Notes: generated from the letters alone by a model not told the origin. Positions 11,880 to 20,815 are shown, counted from the first letter of the stretch. The stretch is DNA of 64,000 nucleotides from Deltaproteobacteria bacterium (GCA_019310535.1 JAFDED010000001.1:62001-126000); one strand, 5' to 3'. A program made the numbers and translations.

Positions 11880-11908
11880 TTTATTTACCTTAATTCTCGT
11901 GCCATGTC
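11880..11908 (-). promoter_or_regulatory. Sigma-70-type promoter of his leader operon
   Basis: Minus-strand TTGACA (11903-11908), a 17-base spacer, then TAAATA (11880-11885). It would start a leader RNA about 190 bases long before the structural gene, covering the His leader peptide and the terminator hairpin. Confidence 0.75.
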
Positions 11909-12027
11909 AAGATATTTTAAATGTGTAGGAAAAAAGGGGGAAAGGAACACACATGGTATCCCCCTGGCCAGGATAATGATCATGGGTGTGATCTCCTTGT
12001 TGCGTATGATTGTAAGACAGGGATTGG

Positions 12028-12208
12028 AGGGCTTTTGAAAAAACCGGGGATCCACGAAGTTCTCAACGAGCCGGATGGGATGACCGTGGAGGACTTGCCG
12101 GTCACGAAACAATCGTTTGAGATTGACGGCGAGGATGCGGGAAGCAAGATCGGGGATGTTGCTGTGGGGGAGGATCAAGAACCGGGTGTTATCTGCCAGA
12201 AGCATCAA
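12028..12208 (-). pseudogene. DUF4338/DruA-like gene fragment
   Basis: About 60 residues are recognisable: NTRFLILPHSNIPDLASRIL followed by a region ending RLVENFVDPRFF. This is the conserved middle of DUF4338 proteins, known from the Druantia defence protein DruA and from mobile-element genes. The conserved continuation after RFF is missing or out of frame, and there is no N-terminal part. It is therefore a decayed fragment, not a working defence gene. It lies next to a fragment of an unrelated phage-type gene, which marks a mobile-DNA scar. Confidence 0.55.
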
Positions 12209-12559
12209 ACGTCGCCACTGAAGCAGCTATCCATACTTCTTTCTTACTAATTCTTTCTTTAGCACTTGCTATCTTTATAAAGACGTCTTTCTCGGGGTAT
12301 GCGGCGAACAATTTTTTGCCGGAGATTTCAAGACCGTCGCGGCCTCCGATGCAGGCATACCGCCCTTTAGCAGGCAGTTGGCTATGTGAAAAAGAGTCTC
12401 ATCTCGGTGGCCTTGGTTGAAAGAGATGGTTACATTTGGTGACAAGTTAGTTACATTTGGGTATTTTGGGTTACATTGGTTACATTTCTTACCAATAGCT
12501 TCCAGATATGCTCCGGGCAATTCGGGCAAAGGCACCTCGAAGATGCTCAGCCCGCGCAT
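12185..12559 (-). pseudogene. Phage/plasmid-type primase fragment with frameshift
   Basis: The frame contains FNQGHRDETLFHIANCLLKG, then GMPASEAATVL and AKNC. These match the primase C-terminal (PriCT-like) domain of prophage primase-polymerases. After AKNC the frame shifts; another frame continues AAYPEKDVFIKIASAKERI, restoring the family pattern for about 35 residues. The N-terminal catalytic part is absent. The gene is broken and overlaps the edge of the DUF4338 fragment. The rest of this gap to 12710 encodes nothing I recognise. Confidence 0.55.
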
Positions 12560-12710
12560 CCGGGCAGAATTTTTGCCATTCCTGTTTCCTGCTGGGCGGT
12601 GCGATGATGTTACCGCAGTTGGCTTTCAGAATGCTTTGCATGGTAATCCCCTGCATTGCCCGAATAATGGCTCCGGAGCCGCTCCGATTTTCCGCTGAAT
12701 ACTGAATACT

Positions 12711-14243
12711 CTATAACGGGATATTGCCGTGGATCTTTTTGTCCGTCTTTTTGCCCCGCAGAAGCTCCAGAGTCTTGATTAACATGCGCCGGGTGTCGGC
12801 AGGCTCAATGACGTCATGGATGCGCAAGGCGCCGGCGCCGTAGTACGGTGTGTAAAATCGCTCTTCATACTCCCGGATCAACTCGGCCCTGCGCGCCGGG
12901 GGATCCTGGGACTTCCTGATATCTTCCCTGAAGAGTATCTCCACAGCGGCTTCAGGGCTCATCACCGCGATTTCCCCCGTGGGCCAGGAGATGATCCGAT
13001 CCACGCCCAGCGCCAGGTGTCCGCCCATTGCCGTAACACCGCCGCCATAGGCCTTCCGGATGATAACGGACACGATGGGCGTTGTGGCTTCGCTGATGGC
13101 GTACAGCACTTTTGCGCCGTGTCGGATGATCCCTGCATATTCCTGTTCTCTTCCCGGAAAGTAACCGGGGACATCCATGAGGAATACGATGGGGATGTTG
13201 AAGCTGTCGCAGAATCGGATGAAACGAGCGCTTTTGTCCGACGAATCAACGGTGATGGACCCGCCCAGTATCCTTGGCTGATTGGCGATAATTCCCACCG
13301 GATACCCGTCAAAGCGTGCAAAGCCGGTGATGAGGTTCTGGGCCCACTCCCGCTTGACCTCAAGGAAATCCCCCATATCCACGATTTTCTCGATAATCAG
13401 GTGCATGTCGTAGATTTTCCTGGATTCCACCGGCAGGATCTCTTCGATCCCCTGAACGTCCCTATCCGGCTCATCCCTCATGGGAGTGCGCGGGGGGTGT
13501 TCTTCGCAACTGGATGGGAGGAACCCGATGAGCTTTCTCATGCTCTGGAAGCATTCTTCTTCGGACTTGCACCGAAAATCGCAGCATCCGGAGATACGAG
13601 CGTGGACTCTGGCCCCGCCCAGCTCTTCCAGGGAGATGTCCTCTCCGGTGACTTCCTTGACGACCCGGGGGCCTGTGATGGTCATGCGGCTTATGCCGTC
13701 CACCATGAAGATGAAGTCGGTCAGGGCGGCGCCGTACACCGCGTTGCCCGCGCAGTTGCCCAGGATGGCGGAGATCTGGGGTATGATGCCCGATGCCCGG
13801 GAGAAACTGTAGAAGTTGGAGCCGACGGAGATGTGGGTCTCCCGTACGATGCGTTCACCGGCCGAATCGTTGAGCGCCACTATGGGGACCCTCATCATGA
13901 GAGCCGTGTCAATAATGTGGGCGATTTTATACCGATGGACGGCCCCTACCGATCCCCCCTTGATGGTGGCGTCCTGTGAAAATATGCAGACCTGCCTGCC
14001 GTCAATCTTTCCATGACCGGTTACGATGCCGTCGCCGAAGCCGTATGGTTTGTCGAGACTGAATTCAAGATCGCCCAACGCGTTTATTTCCACAAAACTT
14101 CCGGGGTCCAGTATCCTGTCCACACGTTCCCGCGCGCTAAGCTTGTTTTGCTCATGGTGGCGGGCAATGCGCTCCGGTCCCCCGCCCATTCGAACACGCT
14201 CTTTTAATTGCCGCAGTGTCCTGATCTTTTCTTCAAGGCTCAT
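12711..14243 (-). CDS. Methylmalonyl-CoA/propionyl-CoA carboxyltransferase (MmdA/PccB family)
   Basis: Biotin-dependent carboxyltransferase that moves CO2 between carboxybiotin and an acyl-CoA. The 510 residues fold as two crotonase-like halves. Visible are the N-terminal RERVDRILDPGSFVEI, the acyl-CoA oxyanion region AVYGAALTDFIFMV, and in the second half MDVPGYFPGREQEYAGII and RKAYGGGVTAMGGH. ATG 14243 follows AAAGGGAG. The epimerase gene is upstream on the same strand. The carrier protein at 4025-4252 is the likely partner. Decarboxylase alpha, transcarboxylase 12S and carboxylase beta subunits cannot be separated by sequence alone; the absence of biotin carboxylase nearby favours one of the first two. 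Confidence 0.92.
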   Translation of the reverse strand: MSLEEKIRTLRQLKERVRMGGGPERIARHHEQNKLSARERVDRILDPGSFVEINALGDLEFSLDKPYGFGDGIVTGHGKIDGRQVCIFSQDATIKGGSVGAVHRYKIAHIIDTALMMRVPIVALNDSAGERIVRETHISVGSNFYSFSRASGIIPQISAILGNCAGNAVYGAALTDFIFMVDGISRMTITGPRVVKEVTGEDISLEELGGARVHARISGCCDFRCKSEEECFQSMRKLIGFLPSSCEEHPPRTPMRDEPDRDVQGIEEILPVESRKIYDMHLIIEKIVDMGDFLEVKREWAQNLITGFARFDGYPVGIIANQPRILGGSITVDSSDKSARFIRFCDSFNIPIVFLMDVPGYFPGREQEYAGIIRHGAKVLYAISEATTPIVSVIIRKAYGGGVTAMGGHLALGVDRIISWPTGEIAVMSPEAAVEILFREDIRKSQDPPARRAELIREYEERFYTPYYGAGALRIHDVIEPADTRRMLIKTLELLRGKKTDKKIHGNIPL

Positions 14244-14365
14244 GGAAACTCCCTTTAAAAAAATAAATCCGAAATTCGAACATCGAAGTTTGAAACAAAC
14301 TCAAAAATCGAAATCCGGAGTTCGTATAAAAACAGTGAGGGATGAAACGCACAACCCACAACCCG

Positions 14366-14764
14366 TCATTCTTGTTTCTGTACCAGTTCCATCAGCACGC
14401 CGCCCGTTGCTTTCGGGTGAAGAAAGGCGATCATCGAGCCATGGGCACCGGGTCGGGGTTCAGCATCGACAAGCTCAATGCCCTTTTCCCGCAGCGATTT
14501 CATTTCCTCCTTGACATCCGTGACCTTGAAGGCGATGTGGTGGAACCCTTCACCCCGTTTTTCTATGTGGCGTGCAATGGGGTTGTCGGGGTCGCCGCTC
14601 TCAAGCAGTTCGATTTCCACCTCGCCGACCCGGATAAACGCACCCCGCATACCGCCATGCTCGAACCGATCCCCGACTTCCAGCCCTAACACGTTCCCGT
14701 AAAGGGTCAGGGTCTTCTCCACGTTTTTGACCGCAATGCCAAGATGGTCGATTTTCTCAATCAT
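14366..14764 (-). CDS. mce: Methylmalonyl-CoA epimerase
   Basis: Interconverts (R)- and (S)-methylmalonyl-CoA so that the carboxyltransferase product can be used by the mutase. The 132 residues form a vicinal-oxygen-chelate (glyoxalase) fold: IDHLGIAVKNVEKT at the N-terminus with a metal-binding His, VEIELLES, the second metal His in FHHIAFKV, and the C-terminal LHPKATGGVLMELVQ with the remaining Glu ligand. ATG 14764 follows GAGGAGGAG. It lies about 120 bases upstream of the carboxyltransferase on the same strand. Confidence 0.95.
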   Translation of the reverse strand: MIEKIDHLGIAVKNVEKTLTLYGNVLGLEVGDRFEHGGMRGAFIRVGEVEIELLESGDPDNPIARHIEKRGEGFHHIAFKVTDVKEEMKSLREKGIELVDAEPRPGAHGSMIAFLHPKATGGVLMELVQKQE

Positions 14765-15129
14765 AGGTCTCCTCCTCGCGTCGTTTTTGGGTTACACAGG
14801 TATAGAAGTCAGCCGAGCGGGCTTGATCCTTGCATTTCTTGTTCCCGCAACGGGATGTTTTTGTGGTTTCCTTACAGTCATGTACCAGATTTTTGCGCGA
14901 CCGTCAAAATGAAAAGTATTCAGGAGTTACCCCACAATTTTCATAAGGAATTGTCATTCCGGGGCTGCACCCGTGGAGATGAATAGGGGATACCGATGAG
15001 TTTTTTGTCCACATGGCGCGGGAATGCACCAGAGGATTTGTTGGTTTCCAATGAAAGCCCTGTAAATTTAACAAACAATTGCACAACTGATTATATTATG
15101 ATACCCAATAAAAAGGCATTTTGTAAGGA
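14765..15129. other. Divergent intergenic region
   Basis: About 365 bases between the divergent epimerase and lipoate-ligase-like genes. It must hold promoters for both, but none is clear enough to place. A short sequence containing GGGGCTGCACCCG near 14956-14968 recurs near 45874-45886. Confidence 0.4.
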
Positions 15130-16317
15130 TTGAAATCAGTGGGAGGGGACTCACTGTCTCATGCACGTGAATGCACGATGATGATGAAAACCAGGGCGTC
15201 AAACCATGCCGGGATCCGACCTCCAGCGGAAAAAAGCTGGAGATGGCTGATTACCCATGAGACGTATGCCGACTTTTCTACCAGTACATCACCGGCTGTG
15301 GAGCGGGCAGTGGGCGAGGGCCGGAGCCCGGATACGGCGGTCTTGAACTTTTTCCCCGAGGACAGCATCACGGTGGGGGTACTGGACGATCCGGAGAAAG
15401 CCTGCGACCTGGCATTTTGTCGAGAGCACCGGATAATAGTCCGAAGGAGGAACACCACCGGCGGCGCCATCTATGCTGCGGCTGGCAGCAGCATCGTGTG
15501 CTACTACGTGAGAACGTCCTGCCCCGAAATACCCAATACGGTGGGTGATGCTTTTCAGGTGATTTTGGGTGGATTTGCCGGGGCTATGCGGCGGATATTC
15601 CATATCAATGCTGTTTATCGTCCGGTCAACGATGTGGAAGTGGAGGGCAAAAAACTGATGGCCTCCTCGTGCAAGATCGAGGGGGATATGCTGATTTTCA
15701 GAAATGTTTTGAACATAAGGGAAATCGACAGGGAGAAAGCAGCATGCGCGATGCCTTTGCCGCCCGAAAAAGCACATGACAAAGCTTTGAAGAGGTTCCA
15801 GGAACGCTTCACCTGCCTTGAGCGGGAGGCGAGTCGGCCGATCACGCCGGACGAGATCGAAACAATGGTGCGCGTGGCCGTTGAGGCGACGTTCGGACCG
15901 ATTACGCTGGTTTCCGGACGGTTGAGCTCTACGGAATATACATTCAGGGAAGAATATCAACGCCTGTACACGGATGATTCCTGGTTCTATGCCAATTCAG
16001 AGTCAGCGCGGTTCGGATCGAAGCATCCGGGGGCGCAACGGGCAGAGGCGCGCCGCAAAGCGCCCGCCGGGTTGATCCGTGCGGTGATCCTTCGCAGGGG
16101 AAGCGCAATCCTTGACCTCATCATTACGGGCGATTTCCACCCGCGTCCCCATACGCTGCTGAACGAAATGGAGGACGCCCTCAGGGGGGCCCCGCTGGAT
16201 CCTCTGGTAATTCGCCATCGCATCGAGCGAATCTATGGAAATCAAGGGGTGGAAGTGGCGGGAGTATCTCTGGAAGATTTTGTTTCAACAATACTGAGCG
16301 CGGCCGGAATCGGATGA
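15130..16317 (+). CDS. Lipoate-protein ligase-like (BPL/LplA/LipB) protein
   Basis: Related to enzymes that attach lipoate or biotin to acceptor lysines, or load octanoate. The 395 residues carry the catalytic domain pattern: the ligand-binding RRRNTTGGAIYA near residues 102-113, NDVEVEGKKLMASS with the conserved lysine, and a C-terminal accessory domain (from about residue 240) like that of LplA. The frame opens with TTG at 15130; the ATG cluster at 15178-15186 is equally possible, as neither has a convincing ribosome-binding site. No lipoyl-domain protein is in the window, but the biotin carrier at 4025 shares the acceptor fold. Substrate unresolved. Confidence 0.75.
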   Translation: MKSVGGDSLSHARECTMMMKTRASNHAGIRPPAEKSWRWLITHETYADFSTSTSPAVERAVGEGRSPDTAVLNFFPEDSITVGVLDDPEKACDLAFCREHRIIVRRRNTTGGAIYAAAGSSIVCYYVRTSCPEIPNTVGDAFQVILGGFAGAMRRIFHINAVYRPVNDVEVEGKKLMASSCKIEGDMLIFRNVLNIREIDREKAACAMPLPPEKAHDKALKRFQERFTCLEREASRPITPDEIETMVRVAVEATFGPITLVSGRLSSTEYTFREEYQRLYTDDSWFYANSESARFGSKHPGAQRAEARRKAPAGLIRAVILRRGSAILDLIITGDFHPRPHTLLNEMEDALRGAPLDPLVIRHRIERIYGNQGVEVAGVSLEDFVSTILSAAGIG

Positions 16318-16505
16318 GTCCGGCCTACCAGTCGTAAATAGATATAGTCCGTTTCCAGCGGGACCTCTCGGCGACTTATCGGGAAAGGGCGGGGGTTCGG
16401 CGCGGCTATTTCATTTCTTCACGGGCAGGGAATACCGCAATTCTTTTGACAATGGGCAGGGGAGGATTCGTTGGCCGATAAGCTACTGGAGGCATAAGAG
16501 AAAAT

Positions 16506-17150
16506 ATGATTCCCATAGTATCAGTGGTAGGAAGATCCAACAGCGGGAAGACCACGCTCTTGGAGAAGCTTATCCGGGAACTGACAGCACGTGGGCACTG
16601 TATTGGTACGGTCAAGCACGACGTCCACGGTTTCGATGTGGACCGGGAGGGCAAGGATAGCTGGAGGCACAAGGAGGCAGGGGCGCACACCGTCGTCCTT
16701 TCCTCTCCGAAGCGGCTGGCGCTCATCCGGGATGTCCAGAGCGACCAGAGCCTGGAGGAGATTCGCGGGCGTTTTATCCGGGATGTTGATCTGATTCTTT
16801 CGGAGGGCTATAAGAGCGACGTACATCCCAAGATCGAAGTCTATCGGAAAGCAGCTCATCCGGAGCCGCTGTGCACACACACGGACGCTCTGGTGGCGGT
16901 GGCTTCTGACACTCCTCTGGACCTTGGAGCTCCGTGCCTGGACATCGATGATGTGCGAGGCCTTGCGGATCTCGTAGAAGAACGCTTTCTTCGGCGGCGG
17001 AAGGAACGCTCCGTCTGGTTAATGGTGAACGGCCGCAGGATCGCGCTGTCTCCATTTGCACATCAGATTCTTTTGAGCACCGTTCAGGGCCTTCTCGGCG
17101 CTCTGAAGGGGTGCAAGAACGCGGAGCGTATCGAGCTCCGGGTGGAGTGA
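16506..17150 (+). CDS. mobB: Molybdopterin-guanine dinucleotide biosynthesis protein MobB
   Basis: GTP-binding adaptor that helps MobA make the guanylated molybdenum cofactor. The 214 residues start with a P-loop, GRSNSGKTTLLEKL (residues 9-22), followed by GTVKHDVHGFDVD, the switch-like DSWRHKEAG and ILSEGYKSDVHPKIEV, all MobB hallmarks. The C-terminal 50 residues are an extra segment found in deltaproteobacterial versions. It lies 12 bases upstream of mobA in the same direction. The cofactor would serve formate dehydrogenases or similar enzymes outside this window. Confidence 0.92.
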   Translation: MIPIVSVVGRSNSGKTTLLEKLIRELTARGHCIGTVKHDVHGFDVDREGKDSWRHKEAGAHTVVLSSPKRLALIRDVQSDQSLEEIRGRFIRDVDLILSEGYKSDVHPKIEVYRKAAHPEPLCTHTDALVAVASDTPLDLGAPCLDIDDVRGLADLVEERFLRRRKERSVWLMVNGRRIALSPFAHQILLSTVQGLLGALKGCKNAERIELRVE

Positions 17151-17162
17151 AGAGAGAACGTT

Positions 17163-17807
17163 TTGAGCGATTTTGAAGAGCCGGTACGGGTTTGGCAAGA
17201 AGTGAGAGACGTGGGCGGTATCATCCTGGCCGGGGGTCAAAGCCGGCGTATGGGCGCCAATAAGGCACTGCTGCAAATCAACGGGCAGAGTCTCATTGAT
17301 CGTGTGGCCTCGGTGCTGCGCCGCATTTTCCCGGAGGTGATCATTATCGGCGGCAATTTAGGGTCTCCTACCCCCTTTAACCTGCCTTCCTTTCAAGACC
17401 TTCGACCGGGTGCAGGATCAGTGGGCGGGATTTATACGGGTCTGTGTCGGACCCGTTTCCCTCGTGCTTTTTGTGTGGCCTGCGATATGCCTTTTTTGAG
17501 TGCGCCTTTAATTCACCACCTGACACAAGCTGATCCGGCTGCTGATGTCGTCATCCCGCGAACAAATGAAGGAGTTCAGCCTTTACACGCGGTTTATTCC
17601 CGCAAGTGTATCCCATTCATCCGGAAGCTGCTGGAGCAGAATCACTTCAAGATAATCGATTTTTTTCACCACGTTCGCATTCGTGAAGTAGGAGAAAAAG
17701 AAATGTGCCGGCATGGCTGGAAGCCCACAAGCTTCTTCAACATCAACACCCGTGAAGACCTGACCCGCGCGTTGGAGCTTGCGGGTACTGAGGGAATGGA
17801 AACCTAG
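17163..17807 (+). CDS. mobA: Molybdenum cofactor guanylyltransferase MobA
   Basis: Transfers GMP from GTP to molybdopterin. The 214 residues show the nucleotidyltransferase signature GGIILAGGQSRRMGANKAL near residues 18-36, the metal-binding CDMPFLS in the middle, and NINTREDL near the C-terminus. The frame begins with TTG at 17163, 12 bases after mobB; a later GTG at 17202 is possible but the upstream start gives tight coupling. It forms a mobB-mobA operon. moeA lies far away at 37572-38879. Confidence 0.92.
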   Translation: MSDFEEPVRVWQEVRDVGGIILAGGQSRRMGANKALLQINGQSLIDRVASVLRRIFPEVIIIGGNLGSPTPFNLPSFQDLRPGAGSVGGIYTGLCRTRFPRAFCVACDMPFLSAPLIHHLTQADPAADVVIPRTNEGVQPLHAVYSRKCIPFIRKLLEQNHFKIIDFFHHVRIREVGEKEMCRHGWKPTSFFNINTREDLTRALELAGTEGMET

Positions 17808-17913
17808 ATCAGATGGATAGATACTTCTCTCTTCAGGTTGAAAAGCCTCTTGATACCCCCGTTATCCTTTCTTATTGTCTGCAGTCCCTGACACAGACGC
17901 TCGGTGGAAAGGT

Positions 17914-18267
17914 CTATTTCTTCCCAAAGCTGAAAACGCCTCGCTTAGAATCTTCCCCTGAGGGAGCGCGGATGTTTGTCTCAGTCGATTGGAATTGGGA
18001 GATTTGCTGGTTGAGTTGTTTAACCTGCTGCTCGAGCATGTTGATTTTCTTGTCTTTTTCCTGGATTTGAACAAGCAGGCCGTCCAGTTTGTCCCTGAGT
18101 TGATTGATGAGCTGGTTTTTCTTTTGAATTTCGGCCTGATACCTCAGCAGTTGTGATTTCAGTTCGTTGATCTGTTCTTTGTAATCCGCTATCTCCTGAT
18201 CGAAAATTTTTTTCTGGTCGATGTATTTTTGTATGATTGAAAAATCAGCATAAGATTCTTGCGCCAT
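17914..18267 (-). CDS. Coiled-coil protein of unknown function
   Basis: A 117-residue protein that is almost entirely predicted coiled coil from about residue 15 to 95: long runs of Lys, Glu, Gln, Asn with Leu/Ile at heptad spacing, for example EIADYKEQINELKSQLL. The last 20 residues are a basic, Gly/Phe-containing tail. No signal peptide or membrane segment is seen. ATG 18267 is preceded by GGGAGG. It lies 320 bases downstream of pilT on the same strand, but a link to pili is only positional. Confidence 0.65.
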   Translation of the reverse strand: MAQESYADFSIIQKYIDQKKIFDQEIADYKEQINELKSQLLRYQAEIQKKNQLINQLRDKLDGLLVQIQEKDKKINMLEQQVKQLNQQISQFQSTETNIRAPSGEDSKRGVFSFGKK

Positions 18268-18587
18268 GGATCACCTCCCGAGAGTTTGTCTCAACCATCC
18301 GTTGAGCCTGACACAGTAATTCCCGACTAATATAATTATCATTTTTCCGAAACGAATACCTGGGCTTTAGAGAAAGCACTTTCATGCGATAAGCACGATT
18401 CTTCTATGTTTATTGGATTCCGGGTGCTTTTTTTTAAAAAATATAGCTAAATTCTTCACCATTTTTTGAAATAGTTCAATTGATGCAAAGAGTCCATAGC
18501 AAACAATTTTATACCGTTTTGTGGATTTGAAAATCTCGTCAAAAAATATCAGGAAAACCACCGGGTAAGCTTTACTGGGCCTCCTTT
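18268..18587. other. AT-rich intergenic gap
   Basis: About 320 bases between pilT and the coiled-coil gene. A 69-residue minus-strand frame exists here (18382-18591), but its Phe/Lys-rich composition follows the AT-rich DNA and it resembles no family. An AAGCAC...GTGCTT pairing followed by T residues near 18384-18435 could be a weak plus-strand terminator. Confidence 0.4.
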
Positions 18588-19682
18588 TCAAATTTTTAGA
18601 TCATCGCTGTCTTTCTGGATGCCGAACTTGTTCAGCAAGCGTTTCAATTCGCCGTGGCGGTTGCAATGGGTCTCCGCCGCTTCAATGCTGATCATCTTGT
18701 TGCAGACCAGTGCGAGCAGAGATTGTTCCAGGGACTGCATGCGGAAATACGTGACGGAACTCTCGATCTCATCCATAATATCGCCGATCCTATTATCAAT
18801 GATAAGTGTCCGGATCTTCGGCGTATTGATCATGATCTCCACGGCGGCAATCAGGCCGTTTCCGTCTATTTTGGGGACCAGGCGCTGGGAAAGGACTCCC
18901 AGCAGATTATTGCCGAGCTGAATCCGGACCTGTTCCTGTTGGTTGCCGGGGAAAACGTCCACAATGCGTGATATAGTCTCAGAAGCATTGTTGGTATGCA
19001 ATGTGCTGAAAATAAGATGTCCGGTTTCAGAAGCCGTGATGGCCGTTGAGATAGCCTCCAGATCCCGCATCTCACCAACCAGTATAATGTCTGGGTCTTG
19101 ACGCAATGCATTTTTCAGGGCTTCGGGAAAATTGGGTGTGTCAACGCCGACCTCTCGTTGGGATATGGTGGCCATGGCATCTTTGAACAAGAATTCAATG
19201 GGGTCCTCAATGGTGATAAGGTGGACGTTTTGCGTTTCGTTGATATACTGGGTCATAGTGGCCAGAGTGGTGGATTTCCCGGAGCCTGTGGGGCCGGTTA
19301 CCAGGAGCAGCCCCTGGCGTTTTTGGCAAAATTGCTTGATTACCTGGGGAAGCCCCAGGCTCTCAATGGAGGGTATCTGGGCGGCGATGTTACGAAAGAC
19401 GATGGATATGCTGCCCCTTTGTCGGAAAATGTTCGCCCGAAATCTAGCCACCCCCGGGAGCGTTTTGCCGATGTCCACGGATAAGTTCTTCTCAAAGTAA
19501 TCCTTTTGAGCCTTGTTCATGAGAGATTCGGCCGCGGCACTTGTTTCTTCGGGCTTCAGGGGAGGATGGTCCAGGGCCTCCAGGTTTCCCCTGATTCTTA
19601 ACGTCGGCGGCCGGCCGACACGTATGTGCAGATCCGATGCACCCATTTCCACCATTTTTTCCAGCACCGCGTGTAACTCCAT
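18588..19682 (-). CDS. pilT: Type IV pilus retraction ATPase PilT
   Basis: Hexameric ATPase that depolymerises type IV pili for twitching. The 364 residues include the PilT/GspE N-terminal domain (SDLHIRVGRPP), Walker A GPTGSGKST at residues 130-138, the Asp box ITIEDPIEF, Walker B ILVGEMRD and the His box GHLIFSTLHTN. The C-terminal retraction motif appears as AVEIMINTPKIR. Length is normal (about 345-370). A candidate promoter (AGTCAA complement at 19865-19870 with TATACT or TACTAC at 19842-19849) lies upstream on the minus strand. It is divergent from the DUF1573 gene. Confidence 0.93.
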   Translation of the reverse strand: MELHAVLEKMVEMGASDLHIRVGRPPTLRIRGNLEALDHPPLKPEETSAAAESLMNKAQKDYFEKNLSVDIGKTLPGVARFRANIFRQRGSISIVFRNIAAQIPSIESLGLPQVIKQFCQKRQGLLLVTGPTGSGKSTTLATMTQYINETQNVHLITIEDPIEFLFKDAMATISQREVGVDTPNFPEALKNALRQDPDIILVGEMRDLEAISTAITASETGHLIFSTLHTNNASETISRIVDVFPGNQQEQVRIQLGNNLLGVLSQRLVPKIDGNGLIAAVEIMINTPKIRTLIIDNRIGDIMDEIESSVTYFRMQSLEQSLLALVCNKMISIEAAETHCNRHGELKRLLNKFGIQKDSDDLKI

Positions 19683-19968
19683 CAGGAAACGACCCCTATC
19701 CGATCAATCCAGCCCATGAATCTTTGTTGCATTTTTGTCTTCTCAGCCTCCAATTGAATGCCCCCATCCCCGGTCCTTTTCCAAATGGCAATAGAAAATG
19801 AATCTTCGCAGCGAAACCTTGGAAGTGTTTCCAAGTTTAAAGTAGTATAATTTTGTGCATAAGAAGTCAAGAGTTTTTGTTGTTGATGCCTCGTGCAAAC
19901 TGGATTGACACACGGAGATAAGGGTGTTATACAGATAGTTATTCGTTGGATTCAGGAGGATTACAAAA

Positions 19969-20793
19969 ATGCAAAAATATTGTCAGTCCTTATTCGTGGC
20001 GGTCTTTATTGTGTTTACGTTTTTTGGAGCGATGGCATGGGCCGCTCCCAGCATCTATTTCCCAGAGAAGGAATGGGACTGGGGTGAAGTGTATTCCGGA
20101 GAGCGGATCGTTCATGTATTTTCCTTTGAGAACAAGGGCGACGAGACACTGAAAATAGAGAACATCGACACTTCGTGCGGATGTACGGCTGCCCTTACCA
20201 CTGATAAGGATGTTCCTCCCGGCGGCACAGGCAAGATTGAGGTTACCTTTGATACCAGGGGTTTCAGGGGTCGCTCCCATAAGGTTGTGTATGTCTCCTC
20301 CAATGATCCCGCCATGCGCAGGGCGGAGCTGCGAATTTACGGAAACCTCCGGGTTGATTTGCTCATCAGGCCCAGAAATATTTACATGGGATTCCGTGAT
20401 CGCAAAGAGATTCGTTCAAGTAATATAGTATTGATCAATCAGGGAAAAAATCCTATCAAAGTTCTGGATGTAAATTCCGGAAAACCAGAGGTCGGAGTTG
20501 ACTTCAAAGGCCCGCAAACTATTTCTCCTGGAGAAAAACCGCAAGTTCCGGTGAAGCTCAAGATGCCGGAAAAAGGGAATCGATTTGTGGGACAGCTTGT
20601 AATGCACACGGACCATCCCCGGCACCAGAAAATCAAAATCCCGGTGCGGTTGCAGGCTATGCCGCCGGTTCCGGAGAGGACCATGAAAAACATACCATTC
20701 CTGGAGCGGCTGCGTCAGTATAAAGAGCAGCAGGAACGCCGGAAGCGCGAACAAAAAGAAGAAACCTCACAGAGTCCAGCTACCTCCAAATGA
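19969..20793 (+). CDS. Exported DUF1573 domain protein
   Basis: A 274-residue envelope protein. Residues 1-26 form a signal peptide ending in AMAWA. Residues 30-120 are a DUF1573 (immunoglobulin-like, ASPM-SPD-2-Hydin-type) domain with the hallmark DTSCGCTAAL, then FDTRGFRGRSHK. A second similar beta domain follows to about 225, and the last 35 residues are a charged, Arg/Lys/Glu-rich tail. Function unknown; such proteins are common in Desulfobacterota and Bacteroidota envelopes. The gene precedes cytochrome c3 in the same direction, with its own weak terminator-like hairpin between. Confidence 0.8.
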   Translation: MQKYCQSLFVAVFIVFTFFGAMAWAAPSIYFPEKEWDWGEVYSGERIVHVFSFENKGDETLKIENIDTSCGCTAALTTDKDVPPGGTGKIEVTFDTRGFRGRSHKVVYVSSNDPAMRRAELRIYGNLRVDLLIRPRNIYMGFRDRKEIRSSNIVLINQGKNPIKVLDVNSGKPEVGVDFKGPQTISPGEKPQVPVKLKMPEKGNRFVGQLVMHTDHPRHQKIKIPVRLQAMPPVPERTMKNIPFLERLRQYKEQQERRKREQKEETSQSPATSK

Positions 20794-20815
20794 GATGCGA
20801 TGGGAAATACCATCG

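Noticed and set aside
12028..12208. A working Druantia defence system
   Set aside because: Only about 60 residues of a DruA-like protein remain and no DruB-DruE genes are present.
18382..18591. 69-residue minus-strand frame downstream of pilT
   Set aside because: Composition only reflects AT-rich DNA; no ribosome-binding site or family resemblance.
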